From positions 1 to 64,000 of the forward strand of contig CALXLK010000003.1 of the NCBI GenBank assembly GCA_944389175.1: 64,000 nt of DNA. The letters are read 5' to 3'. Made by a program: the position numbers and the translations under genes. The notes beneath the pieces were generated by a model. It worked only from the letters and a program-made list of their open reading frames with translations. It made no database searches and was not told where the DNA came from. This DNA comes from an uncultured Opitutales bacterium. GTDB lineage: Bacteria > Verrucomicrobiota > Verrucomicrobiia > Opitutales > Intestinicryptomonadaceae. Of this stretch, positions 46,323 through 54,626 are shown one piece after another (position 1 is the stretch's first letter; each line of letters opens with the position of its first letter).

Positions 46323-47348
46323 ATGCAATACAAGAGTATTTGGATAAAAAACGGCAGGCTTGAAATGGAGGTCGGAAACGTGGGCGCGGCCATAATGCGC
46401 CTGCTCGTGCCCGATGCAAACGGAAAATTAGGCGATGTCGTTTTGGGATACGAGAAGCCTGAGGATTATCTCGAATCCAAGTATTACTTCGGCGCCGCAG
46501 TGGGCAGGGTATGCAATAGAATCGGCGGGGCAAAAATTCCCATAGACGGGCGCACATATAAGCTCGACTGCAATGAAACAGCCCGAAAAAACACTCTTCA
46601 CGGCGGCTCGAATTCTTTCGAAAAAATGATTTGGGATTTAACCGAGTGTTGCGGCGCCAACTGGAAGGGCGTGCAGGCTCACGCGCTCATTCCCGACATG
46701 TACAACGGCTTTCCCGGCAACCTCGATGTTTCCATAACATACAAGCTCACCGACGCCGGAGAACTTGAAATTAACTACTGCGCCACGACCGACCGGCCCA
46801 CGGTATGCGCGCTTACAAACCATTCGTATTTTGATTTATCCTGCGGCGAGGCCGACAATATTTTGGACCACAGAATAAAGATATTTGCCGATTATTTTAC
46901 GCCGGTGTCTTCGAACATGGTCACTACCGGAGAGGTGCTCTCTGTCAGGAACACGGCTCTTGATTTGCGCCGCTTGCGCAGGATAGGCGACGGCATATCA
47001 ATGGGCGGCTACCATATCGAGACTGTCGGCGGCGGCTACGACCATAACTTCGTTCTCCAGGGCGCCGACGGTGATTTTATCCAGGCTGCTGCCGTTTACG
47101 ACGAGCTTACCGGCAGGGCCATGGAAGTCTTTACCACAGAGCCTGGCGTGCAGTTTTACTCGGGCACGTTTATAAACGCCCACAAGGGTAAGTATTCGCG
47201 CTCATACGGGCCCTTTTCGGGCTTTGCCCTCGAGACGCAGCACTGGCCGGACGCCCAAAACAAGCGGCATTTCCCGTCAATCGACCTCTATCCCGACGAG
47301 ACGTATTCTTCGACGACGGTGTACCGCTTCGGCACTTTCCGCGCTTAA
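46323..47348 (+). CDS. galM: aldose 1-epimerase (galactose mutarotase)
   Basis: GalM interconverts alpha and beta anomers of galactose and related sugars. The 341-residue protein has the family landmarks ALTNHSYFDLS (catalytic His in NHSYF), NAARKNTLHGGS and TTEPGVQFYSGT (catalytic Glu). A perfect AAGGAG ribosome site lies seven bases before the ATG. It follows rny directly, and the secreted glycosidases in this window would supply its sugars; that link is inferred. No signal peptide is seen, so it is cytoplasmic. Confidence 0.9.
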   Translation: MQYKSIWIKNGRLEMEVGNVGAAIMRLLVPDANGKLGDVVLGYEKPEDYLESKYYFGAAVGRVCNRIGGAKIPIDGRTYKLDCNETARKNTLHGGSNSFEKMIWDLTECCGANWKGVQAHALIPDMYNGFPGNLDVSITYKLTDAGELEINYCATTDRPTVCALTNHSYFDLSCGEADNILDHRIKIFADYFTPVSSNMVTTGEVLSVRNTALDLRRLRRIGDGISMGGYHIETVGGGYDHNFVLQGADGDFIQAAAVYDELTGRAMEVFTTEPGVQFYSGTFINAHKGKYSRSYGPFSGFALETQHWPDAQNKRHFPSIDLYPDETYSSTTVYRFGTFRA

Positions 47349-47468
47349 CGCGCGCCAATTGCGCGGGTGCTTCTATCATCTGAGGCTTGAGGTTACGGGC
47401 AGGCGGATTTTTTCGCCGTTGCCATAAGCGCGAAAATTTTATGGGGGTGCGCGGTTAGTTTTTTGCGC

Positions 47469-49268
47469 TTAGGGCTTAAAGAGTTTGTAATCTAAGGAGG
47501 CTACGGTCTGGTTTTCGTATGAAAATGGCTTGTCGGAGTAGTTGGTTACTATTTTGCTGCCGTCGCCAAATACCGTGAGGAAAACGCCGGGGGCGATTTC
47601 GTCGTGGAAATCCATGTACTCGAGCTGGAGGTAGCGGAGTTTTTTGTATTCTTGGTACGCCTCTTTTACGTCCTCGAGCGTCTCGTCGTGAATAAGGTTC
47701 CAGTAGTAGGTGAGCCTCCCGCCAAATTCCACAAATTTTAACCTGCGCGTTTGGGGCGTGAACGAGTTTGTCGGCCCCCAGCCCACGGCAGGGCGCTTGC
47801 GCGCGTTGTAGTCGATTGTCGAGGCGAAGGGGTTGCTCATGATAATGCCGTGGTAGGCGAGCTGCCAAATCGGGACCATTCGGCTCACGAGCGGGTTAGC
47901 CGCGCCCAAATAAGACGGATAGGCGCTCACATACAAGGCGTAGTCGAGCGTGTTTGCTACTTGGTCGCACGAGGATTCGCTCGTCCAGCCCCCGAAAAAA
48001 GCGTCGGAGAGCAGTCCTACCTGGTTCATGTAAAATGCGGTGTCGTTTCTGGTGCAAAAGTGGCTGAGATCAAAACACGGGTAGGGGGTAATTGCGCTGG
48101 TTACATCTATGTGTATTGGGCCGTTGAACCCCAACAGCTGCATATTTGTGTAGTTTTGCAAAACCTGCTTGTAATAGACTTGCCTCCAGCAGGGATTATA
48201 CGCCTCACCCCCCATTCCGTCATAATGGTAGTATTTGCCGTTTATGTCTTGGGCGAGGTCGTTTTTGTCGAAGGCCGGAGACACCGTGTAATTTTCGGTG
48301 TGGAGAATGTGGGGCGATACCTGAAAGCCCAGTTCCTTTGCAAGGGCCGTGAGTTTTCTGCATTTGGCGTTTCCCCCGAGTTCGGGTTCGGCAACGCCGT
48401 ATATTGGTGAGCGCCCGTTCGAGCGCCAGTTCCAGTTGGTTATTATTATGTCGGCTTTGTCTATGCCCAGTTTTTTGAGCTTTTTGAGCACGCCCATCAT
48501 ATTGTCGTAATTGCGGAAGACCTGAATGTTCGGGGCGTCGACATCCTTCCAGTGGAAGCCGCGGTTAAGCCCGGTTTCCCCCTGGCGCATGAAAGAGGCC
48601 ATCATGAATTTTAAAAATACGGCCTCCGACGAGTATTTCAGCCTTTCATTGCCTTTGATTCTCTCTCTCAACGGGCGCACGGCGCCGCGCGAAAGCTGGT
48701 AGTCGCGGTAGGCTCTCCCCATAGAGGAATAGTTTGCGGCGTCACCCTTGAAGTACGTAAAATCTATAATGATGTCCTCATATATGGGCATGCCTATTGC
48801 CTCTATGTGAAAGCGCGGGTATATACTGTAGCGGCCGTCTTCCACATTGACAACCATGCTGTATTCATACTTAAGGCCCTTTATTATTGCAACAAACGCC
48901 TCGTCGCCCTTTTTTACGCCGTACATTTGCATGGGATTGCGCCGCTCGTCGATTTTGCCGCTCTGGCAATTAAATTCGCCCATGCGCCCGTCGGATAGAA
49001 CCCAATAGCCTTTGTCTCCCTTATTAGCCTGCGCGTCGGCGCTTAATATGCTTATATGTTTTATTTTTCCCCACTGCCACCTATTATATTTTTTAAACGG
49101 CACGCGGGCCCGATATGTGTTTTCTGATATTTTTTCGAGCTTTATATTTTCACTCGAAGTTTTGCCGTTTTTATATTCCACAAACATGCTCACGTCTTCC
49201 ACGAGCGCAAAAACAGACGTGGACAAAAGCGCAGCGGAAAAAACGGCTGCCATTTTTAAAATTTTCAT
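47469..49268 (-). CDS. secreted glycosidase-like protein (DUF5696-like, GH101/GH129-type), paralogue 2
   Basis: A 599-residue paralogue of the protein encoded at 20163-21947, with a signal peptide (MKILKMAAVFSAALLSTSVFA). It shares NKGDKGYW, HIDVTSAI, WTSES, LDYALY and PIWQLAYHGIIMSN. The candidate catalytic pair is Asp388 in DVTSA and Glu431 in WTSE, 43 residues apart as in the paralogue. YNCXX-type Cys are few. Unlike its paralogue it stands apart from repeats and sits beside galM and an FKBP gene. Substrate is unknown; the family similarity hints at GalNAc- or galactose-containing glycans. Confidence 0.65.
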   Translation of the reverse strand: MKILKMAAVFSAALLSTSVFALVEDVSMFVEYKNGKTSSENIKLEKISENTYRARVPFKKYNRWQWGKIKHISILSADAQANKGDKGYWVLSDGRMGEFNCQSGKIDERRNPMQMYGVKKGDEAFVAIIKGLKYEYSMVVNVEDGRYSIYPRFHIEAIGMPIYEDIIIDFTYFKGDAANYSSMGRAYRDYQLSRGAVRPLRERIKGNERLKYSSEAVFLKFMMASFMRQGETGLNRGFHWKDVDAPNIQVFRNYDNMMGVLKKLKKLGIDKADIIITNWNWRSNGRSPIYGVAEPELGGNAKCRKLTALAKELGFQVSPHILHTENYTVSPAFDKNDLAQDINGKYYHYDGMGGEAYNPCWRQVYYKQVLQNYTNMQLLGFNGPIHIDVTSAITPYPCFDLSHFCTRNDTAFYMNQVGLLSDAFFGGWTSESSCDQVANTLDYALYVSAYPSYLGAANPLVSRMVPIWQLAYHGIIMSNPFASTIDYNARKRPAVGWGPTNSFTPQTRRLKFVEFGGRLTYYWNLIHDETLEDVKEAYQEYKKLRYLQLEYMDFHDEIAPGVFLTVFGDGSKIVTNYSDKPFSYENQTVASLDYKLFKP

Positions 49269-49432
49269 AACAAGCTCCGTCTATAGTTAATACTGGCGGC
49301 GTTTAGAGCCCGTCTTTCATGAACTCCCACACCGGCAACCATGCTACGACAACTGTCAAATATGTCAAGACTTAACTATCCGCCGCGCATTATTTTACAA
49401 TTTGAGCCGCTCGGGTGCGGAGAGTTGTGGAC

Positions 49433-49464
49433 AAAAAAAAAGCGTTTCCGCAAATGGGAAACGC
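49433..49464 (-). terminator. terminator after the FKBP gene
   Basis: On the minus strand GCGTTTCC pairs with GGAAACGC (plus 49442-49449 with 49457-49464) and is followed by nine T (plus A tract 49433-49441). It lies 20 bases past the FKBP stop. The DNA from 49269 to 49432 is the promoter region of the paralogue-2 gene and shows no other gene. Confidence 0.85.
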
Positions 49465-49484
49465 ATTGTTATAGGTTAAACTTG

Positions 49485-50156
49485 TTATTTTACATCGACG
49501 AGCTCGACGTCGAATATGAGCGTCGAATTCGGCGGAATGTTGGGAGTAGATTGTTCGCCGTAGCCGAGCTTTGCGGGGATGTAGAGAGTGGCCTTGCCGC
49601 CCTTTGCAATCTTTTGCAACCCTTCGCGGAAACCGGGAATGACGTTGGCGAGGTTGAATTCGGCGGATTTGCCGTGCTTGTCGGTGCTGTCAAACACCGT
49701 GCCGTCGATGAGCTTGCCGGTGTAGTTTATGACCACGTCGGAATTTTCCTTCGGGGTTGCGCCGTCGCCTTTTTTGGTTATCTTGTAGGCAAGCCCCGTC
49801 GAGGTTTTTACGACTTCCTTGTCGGTGTCGAGAGTCTTCCAGAAGGCGTCGTTTTGAGCCTGCGATTTCTTGATCTGCTCTGCGACGTAGGCGTCGGCTC
49901 TCGATTTCAAGTACTCCATCATCTTTTGCCCATATTCGGCCACGTTCTTGGGCATGGGTTTGCCTTCGTAGGCGTCCTTTATGCCCTCGATGAACAGGTT
50001 GAACTCAGCGGGGTTAAGCTGCAATTCTTTCAAGCCGCCGTTCTGGTAGACAAACATGCCGAAAGTCTTGATGTAGTCCTCGTTTGTTTCGGCAAAAGCC
50101 GAAGTGAATGCCGCGCACGAGGCGGCCGCTATTGCGATAGTTTTTCTTATATCCAT
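49485..50156 (-). CDS. periplasmic FKBP-type peptidyl-prolyl isomerase (FkpA/Mip-like)
   Basis: The enzyme assists folding of envelope proteins by turning Xaa-Pro bonds. From the ATG at 50156 (AAAGGA six bases upstream) it has 223 residues, with a signal peptide (MDIRKTIAIAAASCAAFTSAFA). An N-terminal helical dimerisation region (about 25-125) precedes the FKBP domain (about 130-223; VVINYTGKLIDGTVFDST, IPGFREGLQKIAKGGKATLY, GYGEQSTPNIPPNSTLIFDVELVDV). The order is that of FkpA and Mip. A TTG or ATG upstream at 50198 would add residues with no signal character. Confidence 0.92.
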   Translation of the reverse strand: MDIRKTIAIAAASCAAFTSAFAETNEDYIKTFGMFVYQNGGLKELQLNPAEFNLFIEGIKDAYEGKPMPKNVAEYGQKMMEYLKSRADAYVAEQIKKSQAQNDAFWKTLDTDKEVVKTSTGLAYKITKKGDGATPKENSDVVINYTGKLIDGTVFDSTDKHGKSAEFNLANVIPGFREGLQKIAKGGKATLYIPAKLGYGEQSTPNIPPNSTLIFDVELVDVK

Positions 50157-50352
50157 AAATGTTCCTTTTATAAAAACGGCGCATAGCGCGCCGCACATAC
50201 ATTGACAACGATTAAATGCCTTTGTTTCCTTTTTTCAACATCTAATTTTGCCCGCGCATTTTTTTCGGAATAATTGCGCTATTTCTTAGCAGCACTTAGC
50301 TTTTTTGAAAATTTTGTTGAATAGAGTTTTTTTTTTAACGATGATTTCAGCC

Positions 50353-50859
50353 ATGTTCAAACAAGTCGACATACAAGCTGCCATGTCAAATCCCATCGGA
50401 CAGATTGGTTCGGATTGGATGCTCGTGACCTCGGGCAGTGTTTCAAAATTTAACATGATGACCGCAAGCTGGGGCGCCGCAGGATTTATGTGGAATAAGC
50501 CGGTCGTCTTTGTTTTCATACGCACGAACCGCTACACGTTCGAATTTATGGAAAACAATCCCTCATTTACGGTTTCGTTTTTCAATGCGGACAAAAAAAA
50601 GATACTTTCCTTCTGCGGATCGCATTCGGGCAGGGACGTCGACAAGGCAAGCGCGTGCGGGCTGACGGCCTTTCAGACTCCCTGCGGGTCGGTCGCCTTT
50701 GAGGAGTCAAAGCTGTATTTTGAATGCAGAAAAATGTACGCCCAGCAAATGCAGGCCTCGTCCTTCATCGACAAAGAGGCGCTCGATAAGTGGTATTCAA
50801 AGGATCCCATGCACAAGATGTATGTCGCCGAAATTCTCGGCGCATATTCGGCGCATTGA
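50353..50859 (+). CDS. flavin reductase-like domain protein
   Basis: The 168-residue protein (from the ATG at 50353, MFKQVDIQAAM) belongs to the flavin reductase/FMN-binding split-barrel group. Visible are the strand LVTSGSVSKFNMMTASWGA, VFVFIRTNRYTFEF, and FTVSFF with a conserved turn. Members reduce FMN or serve as an electron source for monooxygenases; here no partner is visible. An ATG at 50341 and a TTG at 50305 are possible starts. It is followed four bases later by the Ski2-like helicase gene. Confidence 0.78.
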   Translation: MFKQVDIQAAMSNPIGQIGSDWMLVTSGSVSKFNMMTASWGAAGFMWNKPVVFVFIRTNRYTFEFMENNPSFTVSFFNADKKKILSFCGSHSGRDVDKASACGLTAFQTPCGSVAFEESKLYFECRKMYAQQMQASSFIDKEALDKWYSKDPMHKMYVAEILGAYSAH

Positions 50860-50862
50860 TAG

Positions 50863-53217
50863 ATGGAGCTCTTCGGCGATATCGTCCGCATACCGGATTT
50901 TTGGCAAAGCAGCGCGGTATCGTACCTGCGCCAGGGTTGCGACGTAATCATCGACGCGCCCACGGGGGCGGGCAAGACGTACGTTTTCGAAATGTACATC
51001 GAAAAGGGCTTTTCCGGCAAGGCCGTCTATACGGTGCCGACCCGGGCGCTGGCAAACGACAAATACAGCCAGTGGAAATCGCGCGGCTGGCGCGTCGGGA
51101 TATGCACCGGAGACTACAATATAGACACTGACGCCCCCGTCGTAGTGGCGACTTTGGAAACGCAGAAGAACCGCTTATTTAGCGGGGATTGCCCCGACTT
51201 GCTGGTTATAGACGAATACCAGCTCATATCGGACCCGATTAGGGGCTTCAATTACGAGCTTGCCGTCGCTCTTGCGCCGAAGTCGACCCAGCTTTTGCTA
51301 ATGAGCGGCAGCGTCGCAAATACCGGCGACGTGCGTGGCTGGCTTGAGCGCATAGGCCGCTCCTGCCGCCTCGTCAGCCATTCCGAGCGCGCCGTGCCAC
51401 TGGAGGAGGTCCTGTCGACCTCCATAACGGCGGATACGCGCGGAATTGCCGGCGCGTGGCCGAAGCTCGTGAAAAAAATAATTGATGCTGGAATGTCGCC
51501 TGTGCTTATTTTCGCGCCGCACAGAGCCGAGGCCGAGTCCATCGCGCGAAAGCTCTCCGAAGAGCTTCCGTGCCCCGATTTCTTGAATCTGCCCAAAGAA
51601 CTGGCCTCGTCGGCCGGCCGGCAGCTTGCCAACATGATGCGCCGCCGAATAGCCTACCACCACAGCGGCCTTTCGGCTTTTCAGCGCGCGGCCGTCGTCG
51701 AAAAGTACGCCAGGGAGGGAAAGCTCAACGCCGTGGTTGCAACTACGGGATTGGGCGCAGGCGTGAATTTCTCAATGCGCAGCGTCGTAGTAGCCTCGCG
51801 CGAATACGAGACCGTTTCGGGCCCGAAAATACTGCGCCCCGACGAATTGTTGCAAATGTACGGGCGCGCGGGCAGGCGCGGCAAGGACACGCTTGGCTTT
51901 GCCGTCTGCCTGCCGGACAAGCCGCGCCTTTCCGAGGCCAAGCAGGGTATCCTGAAGCGCTTTGACGCCGTAGATTCCGCGGCGTCTATCCGCATAATGG
52001 CAAAGGCCGTTGACGAGTCTCGGGACCACATAGGCGCGCTCGCCGATTTCTACGGCCGCCTCTTTACGGACGAAAAGATAGATATCGGCTTTGACGACGT
52101 AAAATCGCTAATTCGCCGTGCCTCGACTTCCATCTCGGCGTCGAAAAAATTTTTCAAGGCCGAGATTTTAAATTCCAAACTCGAATGGGAGAGGCGGCGC
52201 ACCTTTGGCGATTTCCCCGCGCGGGAGGTCTCCTTTATGGTCGAGGGCAGGTGGCAGAAAATCACCGAGTCGCCAGCCGGCGTTTCGGCCTTAAAAATGG
52301 GGCGCCCGCAGCGGCTTTTCAACGGGACGTACGGGGTGTCTTTGGATATAGCCTACTTCAAAAACGGTTCGATGTTTCTGACGGGGAAAGCCAGGAGGAT
52401 AGTCGAAAAGACGCGCCGCCTAAATCCTCGCGCGGCCGCAAAACTTTCAGCGCACCGCCTATCTATGAAGGCTTTGAAGGCTAATTTTGCGCGCATAATA
52501 AGTTCCGCATGGGCGGGGGCGAGGGTCGAAGATTTCCAAGTAGGCATAAACGGCGTGAGCGCGCGGGTGGATATTTCAGATATAAAGATAAAGGCCGTGA
52601 TAGACTCTTACGGGGCAAAGCTTTTTAACCCGCAAAAACGCGATGTCGACGCCAGTTCGGAAAACGATTTTCTGAGGCTATCGGGCCTTTCAAAAAGCCA
52701 GTTTCACGGGGAGTCTATAGCCCAGCAATGGTTTCGACTGGGGCTCGTCGACGAGCATTTTAAGCCGACTTTGCGCGGCCGCATATTTTCGTTTTTCAAC
52801 GGCGGAGAGGGCTATGCAGTCGCCGCGGCGGTCGAGGACGCTTCCTACGATATTTCGGACATCGTCTTCGACTTGGCCAACCTGCGCGCCGGAGGCCGCT
52901 TCCACCTGTCTCAGTCAAGGGCGGGGTGCTCGTCGCGAATGGCCGACTGTTGCGCGCTGGCGTTCTTTTCTTCAAATATAAAAGGGGCCCTCAAAGCCGG
53001 AGTCCCCATAACATACGGCGGCGGGGCCAGCGAAATAGTCAGGGGAATGCGTCGCGGAGATCCGCCGTCAAAATTTCAGTGCGACATGATAGCCCGCGGC
53101 GATATCGAGCGCGCCTACCTTGAGTGGAAGAGCATTCTAAACCACATCTCAAACCTTCCCGACCTTCCTTGCGCCCGCTGGGAGGAGCTTAAGGCAGCCT
53201 GTGCCAGGTATCGATAA
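50863..53217 (+). CDS. Ski2-like DExH superfamily 2 helicase
   Basis: The 784-residue protein is an RNA or DNA helicase. Visible motifs: APTGAGKT (32-39, Walker A), TRALANDKYSQW (Ia), DEYQ (117-120, motif II in place of DEVH), SGS (148-150, motif III), ATTGLGAGVNF (motif V), and LLQMYGRAGRRG (motif VI, QMxGRAGR as in Ski2 and Hel308 proteins). The half beyond about residue 400 is unlike the standard Ski2 wedge domains and I do not recognise it. It follows the flavin reductase gene, which is a curious pair. Bacterial members of this family are not well characterised; an RNA-processing or DNA-repair role is a guess. Confidence 0.78.
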   Translation: MELFGDIVRIPDFWQSSAVSYLRQGCDVIIDAPTGAGKTYVFEMYIEKGFSGKAVYTVPTRALANDKYSQWKSRGWRVGICTGDYNIDTDAPVVVATLETQKNRLFSGDCPDLLVIDEYQLISDPIRGFNYELAVALAPKSTQLLLMSGSVANTGDVRGWLERIGRSCRLVSHSERAVPLEEVLSTSITADTRGIAGAWPKLVKKIIDAGMSPVLIFAPHRAEAESIARKLSEELPCPDFLNLPKELASSAGRQLANMMRRRIAYHHSGLSAFQRAAVVEKYAREGKLNAVVATTGLGAGVNFSMRSVVVASREYETVSGPKILRPDELLQMYGRAGRRGKDTLGFAVCLPDKPRLSEAKQGILKRFDAVDSAASIRIMAKAVDESRDHIGALADFYGRLFTDEKIDIGFDDVKSLIRRASTSISASKKFFKAEILNSKLEWERRRTFGDFPAREVSFMVEGRWQKITESPAGVSALKMGRPQRLFNGTYGVSLDIAYFKNGSMFLTGKARRIVEKTRRLNPRAAAKLSAHRLSMKALKANFARIISSAWAGARVEDFQVGINGVSARVDISDIKIKAVIDSYGAKLFNPQKRDVDASSENDFLRLSGLSKSQFHGESIAQQWFRLGLVDEHFKPTLRGRIFSFFNGGEGYAVAAAVEDASYDISDIVFDLANLRAGGRFHLSQSRAGCSSRMADCCALAFFSSNIKGALKAGVPITYGGGASEIVRGMRRGDPPSKFQCDMIARGDIERAYLEWKSILNHISNLPDLPCARWEELKAACARYR

Positions 53218-53271
53218 TTTTTCTTCGCCGCCTCAATGTTCGGGCCCCAAAAAAACGAAAACAATACTGCC

Positions 53272-53356
53272 GCGGATTTTGGGAATGTGCGGGAGGCCTT
53301 CTGCGCTCAATCGTCGGACATTTGATTAGGGGATATAGCGGATTTTGGGAATGTGC
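53272..53356. repeat. 19 bp direct repeat between the helicase gene and hisF
   Basis: GCGGATTTTGGGAATGTGC occurs at 53272-53290 and again at 53338-53356, 66 bases apart. The gap 53218-53490 holds no convincing gene. The second copy is followed by AT-rich DNA. It may be a short duplication or a pair of binding sites. Confidence 0.6.
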
Positions 53357-53490
53357 AATCGCGGCGCCGATAATATGCACCTTACGAGTAATAGACGGCC
53401 GATTATTGATATTTTTTTTTCAAAGCAAAGGGCGATATTGCGCGGAAATTACTGCGCGGCAAAATCGCGGGGCGGATATGCGGAGAATTT

Positions 53491-54249
53491 TTACAGGCGC
53501 GCCGGTATGCCGTTTTTCATCATTTCCTCTTTTGCCTGTCTTATGGTGTATTGGCCGAAATGGAATATGGAGGCCGCCAGCACCGCGCTTGCTTTGCCGT
53601 ATTTTACGGCATCGACCATGTGCTGGAGGTTTCCGCACCCGCCGGAGGCTATCACCGGTATTGTAACCGCTTCCGAGACCGCCCTTGTAAGGGCTATATC
53701 GTAGCCGTCTTTTGTGCCGTCGGCGTCCATTGATGTAAGCAGGATTTCTCCCGCGCCCCTGCGCTGCATTTCCTTCGCCCACTCCACCGCGTCGAGATCG
53801 GTTTTATTTCTGCCGCCGTGCGTATATACGAGCCATTTCCCGGGACCGGCAGACTTGGCGTCTATTGCCACAACTATGCATTGGTTGCCGAATTTGGCCG
53901 ACGCTTCCGATACGAGGTCGGGCGTTTTTACAGCCGACGTGTTCAGCGAAACTTTGTCGGCGCCGGCGTTTAGCATTTTCCGTATGTCCTCTATCGTGCG
54001 CAGTCCCCCGCCGACGGTAAGCGGCATGAAACACTCCGAGGCCGTGCGCTCGACGACGTCCAACATTATGTCGCGGTTGTCGCTCGAGGCCGTTATGTCG
54101 AGGAACACGAGCTCGTCGGCGCCCTGCTTTTCATAGGCTTTGGCCTGTTCTACGGGATCTCCTGCGTCTATTAAATTTACAAAATTGACGCCTTTGACGA
54201 CTCTGCCGTTTTTGACGTCGAGGCATGGGATAATTCTTACGCTTAGCAT
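53491..54249 (-). CDS. hisF: imidazole glycerol phosphate synthase cyclase subunit
   Basis: HisF closes the imidazole ring in histidine synthesis, using ammonia from HisH. The 252-residue protein is a TIM barrel with the two catalytic Asp visible: Asp11 in [14 protein letters not shown] and the one in VAIDAKSAG near 130. [10 protein letters not shown] and [14 protein letters not shown] also match. It is alone in its direction apart from the small unknown frame 6 bases upstream; other his genes are absent, apart from a HisN-like phosphatase at 34.3 kb. Confidence 0.95.
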   Translation of the reverse strand: MLSVRIIPCLDVKNGRVVKGVNFVNLIDAGDPVEQAKAYEKQGADELVFLDITASSDNRDIMLDVVERTASECFMPLTVGGGLRTIEDIRKMLNAGADKVSLNTSAVKTPDLVSEASAKFGNQCIVVAIDAKSAGPGKWLVYTHGGRNKTDLDAVEWAKEMQRRGAGEILLTSMDADGTKDGYDIALTRAVSEAVTIPVIASGGCGNLQHMVDAVKYGKASAVLAASIFHFGQYTIRQAKEEMMKNGIPARL

Positions 54250-54254
54250 GTTTT

Positions 54255-54626
54255 CTAAATGTTTATTTCAAGATTTTCTCCGGGGATCAATTCGTACGAT
54301 TGCTCCCCAATTTTTTCTTTGTCGTCTTTCCAGACCGATATTTTCATCGGCGCGTCGAATCCGGAAAGCCCCGCGCGCCATACGCCTATTTCGACATATT
54401 GCATCGCAAGCCCCTTATCGGGCGAGAGCGGAGCCGTCTCGCCTCTTAGAAAAGGCGTGCTGCTTATGCCTATCATAGCGTTTAACCTGACCGTTGAAAT
54501 GCCTTTCGATTCGCCTTTGCGGCGGTTCTTTGGCAAGCTTCCAAACAGCGTGGGCGCGCCTACCGGGGTTCTAATTTTTTTTTTGACCGCCGCCGGAATT
54601 TCCGTCGGCCTCTTTCTCAAAGTCAA
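54255..54626 (-). CDS. frame downstream of an A10 run, probably the C-terminal part of the preceding gene
   Basis: A 123-codon frame opens inside the 3' end of the gene 54571-56097. Its first 14 or so residues are the antiparallel reading of that gene's end, so the true start is unclear; beyond the poly-A it reads as protein ([26 protein letters not shown], ending [16 protein letters not shown]), a beta-rich domain of about 100 residues. The upstream gene runs into AAAAAAAAAA (54575-54584) and then a stop. Losing one A there would join the two frames into one product of about 613 residues. So this may be the C-terminal domain expressed by frameshift, an error in the homopolymer, or a separate gene. 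Confidence 0.5.
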   Translation of the reverse strand: MTLRKRPTEIPAAVKKKIRTPVGAPTLFGSLPKNRRKGESKGISTVRLNAMIGISSTPFLRGETAPLSPDKGLAMQYVEIGVWRAGLSGFDAPMKISVWKDDKEKIGEQSYELIPGENLEINI

